NCBI GenBank assembly: GCA_030018605.1
Contig: JASEHP010000066.1
Coordinates: 1 to 7,915 of the forward strand
Length of the DNA stretch: 7,915 bases
Source: Thermodesulfovibrionales bacterium
GTDB lineage: Bacteria; Nitrospirota; Thermodesulfovibrionia; Thermodesulfovibrionales; UBA1546
Reading direction: 5' to 3'
Below, in pieces: positions 4,022-7,915 of this stretch. The notes beneath the pieces are model-generated. The model was given only the letters and a program-made list of their open reading frames with translations. It was not told the DNA's origin and made no database searches. The number at the start of each line of letters is the position of its first letter. Within the stretch, counting starts at the first letter, position 1. The position numbers and the translations under genes are program-made.

Positions 4022-6556
4022 TTATCCTGCCTTGCGGGTCTTGGCTTTCGTTTTTCCCTTTGTGCTTGCAGCGCTTGCCCCCGAAGGTTTTAATCTGGGG
4101 TTGGTTTTTTTCTTTTCCTCTTTTAATCCTGCTATGGCAAGGCATTCATCCAGCGTAATATCCTGCGGTTTTTTGCTTGCGGGGATGCGGAAGAATTTTT
4201 TCCCGGACTGAATACACGGACCGTATCTGCCGTTCACCACGCGCACCCGCGCATCCTCACCCCATGATTTAATGATTTTATCCAGCTCTTTCTTCTCCTT
4301 TGCCGTCACCAGTTCAATGGCGCGCTCCAGCGTTACACAAAGCGGGTCTTCGCCTTTCGGGAGAGATGCAAAGATGTTTTTGTATTTCACATACGGGCCG
4401 AATCTCCCTTTAGCTGCGATTATGTCTTCACCCTGAAACTTGCCCAATATCTTGGGCAGGCGAGGGCCGCTCAGGATTTCCTTCACTCTTTTCATGGAAA
4501 TAGTGTGCGGGTCTTCGCCTTTCGGGAGGGACACATATTCACCGCGATATTTTATATACGGGCCAAAACGGCCGATATTAACAATCACCTCATCGCCTTC
4601 ATGTGTGCCGAGGCTGCGCGGCAGATTAAATAGTTCCATTGCCTGTTCTAAGGTGATGGCATCCATGCGCTGACCATTGCGAAGCGAGGCATATCGCGGT
4701 TTCTCCTTGTCATCCTGATGCCCGATTTGAACTATAGGCCCGAACTTCCCGAGCCGCACAATCACCTGTTTCCCGGTCACAGGGTCTTTGCCGAGAACAC
4801 GCTCGCCGCTCTGGCGCGCGGATGTTTCCGCTGTATGCTCGACGGTTTTATGAAAGGGTTTATAAAATGCTGCAAGCATCCTGGTCCACGCTAATTTTCC
4901 ACCGGCAATTTCGTCGAACTCCTCCTCCACCTTTGCCGTAAAATTGAAATCCATAATGTCCTTGAAATTATCCATCAGAAAATCGTTCACCACCATGCCG
5001 ATGTCCGTGGGGAAGAGCTTTGATTTTTCGGCGCCTGTGTTTTCGGATTTTTCCTCTGCAATGATATTCCCGTTCTTTAACGTGAGACGACTGAAATGCC
5101 TTTTCACGCCGTCGCGGTCTTCTTTCACTACATAATTTCTCTTTTGAATGGTGAAGATGGTTGGAGCATAGGTGGAAGGTCTGCCGATGCCGAGTTCCTC
5201 CAGTTTGCGCACCAGCGTGGCTTCGGTGTAACGGGGCGGATGATAAGTGAACCGTTCCGTGGCAGTTATTTCTCTGTTTGAAAGCTTCTCTCCAATTTTT
5301 AAAGGAGGCAGGATGCCTTCTGCATTTTCCTCATCTTCTTCGTCTTTTCCTTCAAGATATACCTTGAGAAATCCCTCGAACTTCAGAACCTCTCCCTGCG
5401 CAACGAACTTTTCTTCAGTTGTTGACACGCGGATGGTTGCTGTGGTTTTTTCCAGCAGCGCATCACTCATCTGCGAGGCAATAGTTCTTTTCCATATCAG
5501 GTCATAGATGCGCCGCTCCTGCGCATCGCCTTCAATTTTGTAAACGCTGAGATATGACGGGCGGATGGCCTCGTGCGCCTCCTGCGCGCCTTTGCTCTTT
5601 GTTTTGTAGCGACGGATATGCAGGAACCCTTTTCCGTACAATTTTTCAATCTCGTTCTTCGCCTGGCCAAGCGCAGTGTCGGATAGATTTACTGAATCCG
5701 TGCGCATGTAAGTTATCTTTCCGCTCTCGTAAAGCCCCTGCGCTATCCGCATGGTTTGCGCAACCGAGTATCCGAATTTTCTTCCCGCTTCCTGCTGAAG
5801 CGTTGAGGTGGTGAACGGCGCGGATGGAGATTTCTTTGCGGGTTTTGTCTCTATGCCGGCAATGGAGAACTCCGCGTCTTTGCATTTTTCGAGAAATGAT
5901 TTTGCCTCTTCTTTGGTTTGGAACTTTTTCGGCAGTTCCGCTTGCACTATTTCGTTTTTCTCATTCAGAAAAAAAGCCGATACTTTGTAGGATGAAATGG
6001 ATTTGAAATTTTGTATCTCTCTTTCCCGCTCTACAATCAATCTTACGGCAATGCTCTGCACCCTTCCTGCCGACAGCGCAGGCTTCACTTTCTTCCAGAG
6101 GATTGGCGAAATCTCATAGCCGACCAATCGGTCCAAAACCCTGCGCGCTTGTTGAGCGTCAACTAAATTTTTATCAATTGCTCTCGGATTTTCAAGCGCT
6201 TTTTGAATTGCGTCTTTTGTAATTTCAGAGTAAGTAATGCGTCTCGTTTTGCTTTCGCTCAAACCCAGCGCTTCCGACAAATGCCATGCGATGGCCTCGC
6301 CTTCGCGGTCTTCATCTGTTGCAAGCCACACAATATCAGCGCCTTTGACAATTTTTTTTAACTCGGCTACAACTTTTTTTTTCTTGGGGGAAATCTCATA
6401 CTTGGGCTGAAAATTGTTTTTCACATCCACTCCAAGTTCTCCCTCCACCAAATCGCGGATATGGCCAATGGAAGACTTTACCGTGAAATCCTTTCCGAGA
6501 AATTTGTTTATAGTTTTTGCCTTTGCCGGCGATTCAACAATAACAACGGAATTCAT
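4022..6556 (-). CDS. topA: DNA topoisomerase I (type IA)
   Basis: TopA relaxes negatively supercoiled DNA by transient single-strand cleavage through a phosphotyrosine link. The 844-aa protein opens with the Toprim domain: VIVESPAKAKTI with Glu8 (about 5-16) and the Mg-binding ATDEDREGEAIAW (79-91, Asp81/Asp83/Glu85). It continues with DAQQARRVLDRLVGYEISPILW (133-154), LSAGRVQSIAVRLIVERE (161-178) and the active site ITYMRTDSVNLS (281-292, nucleophile Tyr283). EAHEAIRP (326-333) and LGIGRPSTYAPTI (455-467) are further signatures. The C-terminus has no C4 zinc fingers. It carries four related repeats with GKFGPIV (603), GRFGPYIKY (662), GRFGPYVKY (717) and GRYGPCI (777), then a Lys-rich tail. 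GGAGGT lies 10 nt before the ATG. dprA is directly upstream, a common pairing. The gene looks intact. Confidence 0.97.
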   Translation of the reverse strand: MNSVVIVESPAKAKTINKFLGKDFTVKSSIGHIRDLVEGELGVDVKNNFQPKYEISPKKKKVVAELKKIVKGADIVWLATDEDREGEAIAWHLSEALGLSESKTRRITYSEITKDAIQKALENPRAIDKNLVDAQQARRVLDRLVGYEISPILWKKVKPALSAGRVQSIAVRLIVEREREIQNFKSISSYKVSAFFLNEKNEIVQAELPKKFQTKEEAKSFLEKCKDAEFSIAGIETKPAKKSPSAPFTTSTLQQEAGRKFGYSVAQTMRIAQGLYESGKITYMRTDSVNLSDTALGQAKNEIEKLYGKGFLHIRRYKTKSKGAQEAHEAIRPSYLSVYKIEGDAQERRIYDLIWKRTIASQMSDALLEKTTATIRVSTTEEKFVAQGEVLKFEGFLKVYLEGKDEEDEENAEGILPPLKIGEKLSNREITATERFTYHPPRYTEATLVRKLEELGIGRPSTYAPTIFTIQKRNYVVKEDRDGVKRHFSRLTLKNGNIIAEEKSENTGAEKSKLFPTDIGMVVNDFLMDNFKDIMDFNFTAKVEEEFDEIAGGKLAWTRMLAAFYKPFHKTVEHTAETSARQSGERVLGKDPVTGKQVIVRLGKFGPIVQIGHQDDKEKPRYASLRNGQRMDAITLEQAMELFNLPRSLGTHEGDEVIVNIGRFGPYIKYRGEYVSLPKGEDPHTISMKRVKEILSGPRLPKILGKFQGEDIIAAKGRFGPYVKYKNIFASLPKGEDPLCVTLERAIELVTAKEKKELDKIIKSWGEDARVRVVNGRYGPCIQSGKKFFRIPASKKPQDITLDECLAIAGLKEEKKKTNPRLKPSGASAASTKGKTKAKTRKAG

Positions 6557-6566
6557 TTATCCAATT

Positions 6567-6572
6567 ACCTCC
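6567..6572 (-). promoter_or_regulatory. Shine-Dalgarno site of topA
   Basis: GGAGGT on the minus strand, ten bases before the ATG at 6556, supports that start. It sits just downstream of the AT-rich repeat tract, so translation initiation of topA appears undisturbed by the repeats. Confidence 0.7.
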
Positions 6573-6579
6573 AACATAT

Positions 6580-6602
6580 ATAAAAGTCAAAATTCAAAAA
6601 AC
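6580..6602. repeat. AT-rich AAAATTC-type short tract upstream of topA
   Basis: AAAAGTCAAAATTCAAAAAA is built from degenerate heptamers of the AAAATTC/AAAAGTC kind. The same composition occurs just upstream of dprA (7806-7840). Such tracts look like dispersed repetitive material rather than random intergenic sequence, but the unit is short. Confidence 0.45.
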
Positions 6603-6605
6603 ATC

Positions 6606-6712
6606 TCGGTGAATTGGTGAATCGGTCGCCTCGGGCGACTCGCCGAGGAGAGTTAATCGGGGAATCGCAAAGACTCAATAACCCATTCACCTATTTACCC
6701 ATTCGCCATTCT
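6606..6712. repeat. Palindromic composite repeat between dprA and topA
   Basis: The left arm GGTGAATTGGTGAATCGGT (6609-6627) pairs imperfectly with the right arm region ACCCATTCACCTATTTACC (about 6684-6702), whose complement matches it at 16 of 19 positions. Nested inside are a perfect GTCGCC-TCG-GGCGAC hairpin (6625-6639) and a competing CCTCGG...CCGAGG stem (6629-6648). The arms are themselves tandem GGTGAAT-type units. No T run follows in the direction of dprA/topA transcription, so it is not a standard terminator. It looks like a small dispersed palindromic element. Confidence 0.6.
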
Positions 6713-6717
6713 TTTAT

Positions 6718-7803
6718 TCATGCAAGAAAAAATTTCTTTCCTTCCGCTTGCTTCGCAATTCCTTTTAATTCAAGGCTGAGAAGGATTCCAAGCACCTTTT
6801 GCGCAGGCATCGTGCTCTCTCTTGAAAGCATATCAACATGCTTAGGTTCAGCTGTCATTATATCACAAAGTCTTTTTTCTTCAACCGAAAGCTCCACGTT
6901 TGCTTTTTCCCTTGTCCCTATGTAACCCTTCAGGATAGGTGCAAGTTCTTCTATTACATCCTCTGAGCTCTGCACGAGTTTTGCCCCTTTCTTAATCAGG
7001 TCATTCGTGCCTTTTGAGTTTGCAGAATTAATATTGCCCGGCACTGCAAAAACCTCTTTGCCCTGTTCTACGGCATAAGTTGCTGTTATCAATGAGCCGC
7101 TGTCAGCAGTTGCCTCCACAACAAGCACACCGAGGGACAATCCGCTTATTATCCTGTTCCTTTTCGGGAAATTTTCTTTTTCAGGCGGTGTGCCGGGCGG
7201 AAATTCACTTATCACACATCCTGAAACTGCTAATTTTTCCATTAAACCTCTGTTCTCGGGAGGATATGGCACGTCAATCCCTGAGCCCAGAACGGCAATG
7301 CTTCTACCGCCAGAATTAACAGCAGCAGCGTGCGCCAGCGTATCAATCCCCCTTGCCATGCCGCTTACGATGGTAAATCCCCTAGAGGAAAGCTCGGAGG
7401 ATAATTTTTCAGCGGCAAGTTTTCCATACGAACTGTATTTTCTTGAACCGACAATTGCAACAGCGTATCTGTCTTCCTTCTGGATTGTCCCTTTGATGTA
7501 AAGTACAATCGGAGCGTCTTCTATATTCTTCAGCATTTCGGGATAATCCTTATTGCTGAAAGCAACTATTTTTATTCCGGTGGCGTCAAGTTTTTTAAGC
7601 TGGATATCTATTCTCGCCCAGCTTGAATATCCCTTTATGTTTTTTGCCTTTGCACTGCCTATGCCGCGGATGTTTGCCAGTTCTTTATACGGCGCTTTAA
7701 AGACCGCCTCGGGCTTTTTATAGATGACAAGCAGTTTCTTTGCCGTCACAGGCCCGATATCAGGCACATCACTCAGTGCAATCCAGAATTTAGGGTCAGA
7801 CAT
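6718..7803 (-). CDS. dprA: DNA-processing protein DprA
   Basis: DprA (Smf) binds single-stranded DNA taken up in natural transformation and loads RecA on it. It is also widespread in bacteria not known to be competent. The 361-aa protein has the full family layout. An N-terminal helix-hairpin-helix region carries VPDIGPVTAKKLL and IRGIGSAKAKNIK (about 13-57). The DprA Rossmann domain follows with IVGSRKYSSYGK (117-128), SGMARGIDTLAHAAA (147-161), AVLGSGIDVPYPPEN (170-184), SEFPPGTPPEKENFPKRNRIISGLS (199-223) and VVEATADSGSLITA (228-241). A winged-helix-like C-terminal domain (about 304-361) ends KKFFLA. The ATG at 7803 is preferred to a TTG at 7815. Neither has a Shine-Dalgarno sequence, because an AT-rich repeat tract occupies the leader. 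topA lies 161 bp downstream on the same strand. Confidence 0.96.
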   Translation of the reverse strand: MSDPKFWIALSDVPDIGPVTAKKLLVIYKKPEAVFKAPYKELANIRGIGSAKAKNIKGYSSWARIDIQLKKLDATGIKIVAFSNKDYPEMLKNIEDAPIVLYIKGTIQKEDRYAVAIVGSRKYSSYGKLAAEKLSSELSSRGFTIVSGMARGIDTLAHAAAVNSGGRSIAVLGSGIDVPYPPENRGLMEKLAVSGCVISEFPPGTPPEKENFPKRNRIISGLSLGVLVVEATADSGSLITATYAVEQGKEVFAVPGNINSANSKGTNDLIKKGAKLVQSSEDVIEELAPILKGYIGTREKANVELSVEEKRLCDIMTAEPKHVDMLSRESTMPAQKVLGILLSLELKGIAKQAEGKKFFLA

Positions 7804-7805
7804 AA

Positions 7806-7840
7806 TTAAATTCAAAGTTCAAAAATCAAAATTTAAAAAT
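7806..7840. repeat. AT-rich heptamer-like tract in the dprA leader
   Basis: Degenerate AAATTCA/AAGTTCA/AAAATCA/AAATTTA units run from the dprA start codon up to the insertion-sequence end. This is the same kind of sequence as at 6580-6602 before topA. It replaces the expected ribosome binding site of dprA. Confidence 0.55.
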
Positions 7841-7858
7841 GAGGAATCCCACATTCAA
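7830..7858 (-). promoter_or_regulatory. Possible hybrid promoter at the IS end reading into dprA
   Basis: On the minus strand, TTGAAT (7858-7853) within the IS terminus and TAAATT (7835-7830) within the AT-rich tract are 17 bases apart. Each matches the consensus at 4 of 6 positions. This would start transcription shortly before the dprA ATG. The matches are weak and the sequence is AT-rich, so chance is a serious alternative. Confidence 0.2.
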
Positions 7859-7872
7859 CCTCTAAGTGCAAC
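7846..7872. mobile_element. Probable right end of an IS30-family element
   Basis: The segment with CATTCAACCTCTAAGTGCAAC overlaps the transposase stop codon. IS30-family elements commonly have their terminal inverted repeat here, with a TTGCAC...GGTTGAAT character on the coding strand. The matching left inverted repeat and target duplication are outside the window, so the exact boundary is estimated. Confidence 0.5.
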
Positions 7873-7915
7873 ACAAGAAGAAGCGACTTCAAGTGGTGTT
7901 TTAAATCCCAGACAC
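7855..7915 (-). CDS. IS30-family transposase, C-terminal fragment (runs off window)
   Basis: The last 61 bases, read on the minus strand, are open and encode CLGFKTPLEVASSCVALRG then TGA. This matches the usual C-terminus of IS30-family DDE transposases, where the RPRKxLGFKTPxEVF block is followed by a short tail ending VALR-like residues. The rest of the gene lies beyond the window, so intactness is unknown. Orientation is toward dprA, so read-through from the element could transcribe dprA. Confidence 0.75.
   Translation of the reverse strand, partial: CLGFKTPLEVASSCVALRG

Noticed and set aside
5554..5814. Plus-strand open frames within topA
   Set aside because: Antisense shadows of the conserved topA coding sequence with no recognisable domains or ribosome binding site.
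6625..6648. Rho-independent terminator after dprA
   Set aside because: The GC-rich hairpins lack a following T run on the minus strand and are better explained as part of the palindromic repeat.

Overview
The window looks like bacterial chromosome of moderate GC content. A five- or six-gene housekeeping block on the minus strand is flanked on both sides by accessory or mobile-element material. The source may be a Nitrospirota / Thermodesulfovibrionia-like or deltaproteobacterial-type anaerobe. I infer this from the mix of genes (a CcsA/HemX-type membrane protein joined to hemA, a MobB-like P-loop protein joined to a tiny protein ending in NCQLGCF, dprA next to topA) and from abundant short tandem repeats between and inside genes. 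The sequence alone does not prove the taxonomy.

Left part (1-970, plus strand). It opens with two copies of a 16-bp repeat spaced 35 bp apart, possibly an insertion-sequence end. Next comes a compact type II toxin-antitoxin pair: a 65-aa antitoxin and an 87-aa RelE/ParE-family toxin, with a good promoter and a TGATG stop/start overlap. A YiiX-like permuted-papain (NlpC/P60-type) hydrolase gene follows. It is cut off after about 95 family-like residues, exactly where the 3' end of the convergent hemA gene begins, so this looks like a rearrangement junction.

Middle (971-3888, minus strand). Four tightly packed genes are read in the order MobB-like GTPase, 56-aa CxxxC protein, CcsA/HemX-like membrane protein, hemA. 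Junctions are a 7-nt gap, a TAATG overlap and an ATGA overlap, so they are almost certainly co-transcribed and translationally coupled. HemA starts tetrapyrrole synthesis and the membrane protein belongs to the haem-handling CcsA/CcmC/HemX superfamily. The two upstream genes are probably linked to molybdenum cofactor or a similar maturation task. The MobB-like gene has been invaded by short repeats: its start codon lies in the loop of an imperfect inverted repeat, and an octamer tandem tract (4 copies, not a multiple of 3) sits in its coding sequence.

Right part (4022-7915, minus strand). topA (DNA topoisomerase I with four C-terminal GRFGPY-type repeats and no zinc fingers) lies downstream of dprA (DNA-processing protein A). 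They are separated by 161 bp holding another palindromic repeat and an AAAATTC-type tract. Upstream of dprA is a second AT-rich tract, then the 3' end of an IS30-family transposase running off the window, oriented to read toward dprA.

The most noteworthy points are the hidden 56-aa HTH-like CxxxC gene, the repeat-invaded MobB-like gene with a potentially phase-variable octamer tract, the truncated hydrolase at the hemA junction, and the HemX/CcsA-like protein with an eroded tryptophan-rich motif. I did not find a clearly new defence or CRISPR system.
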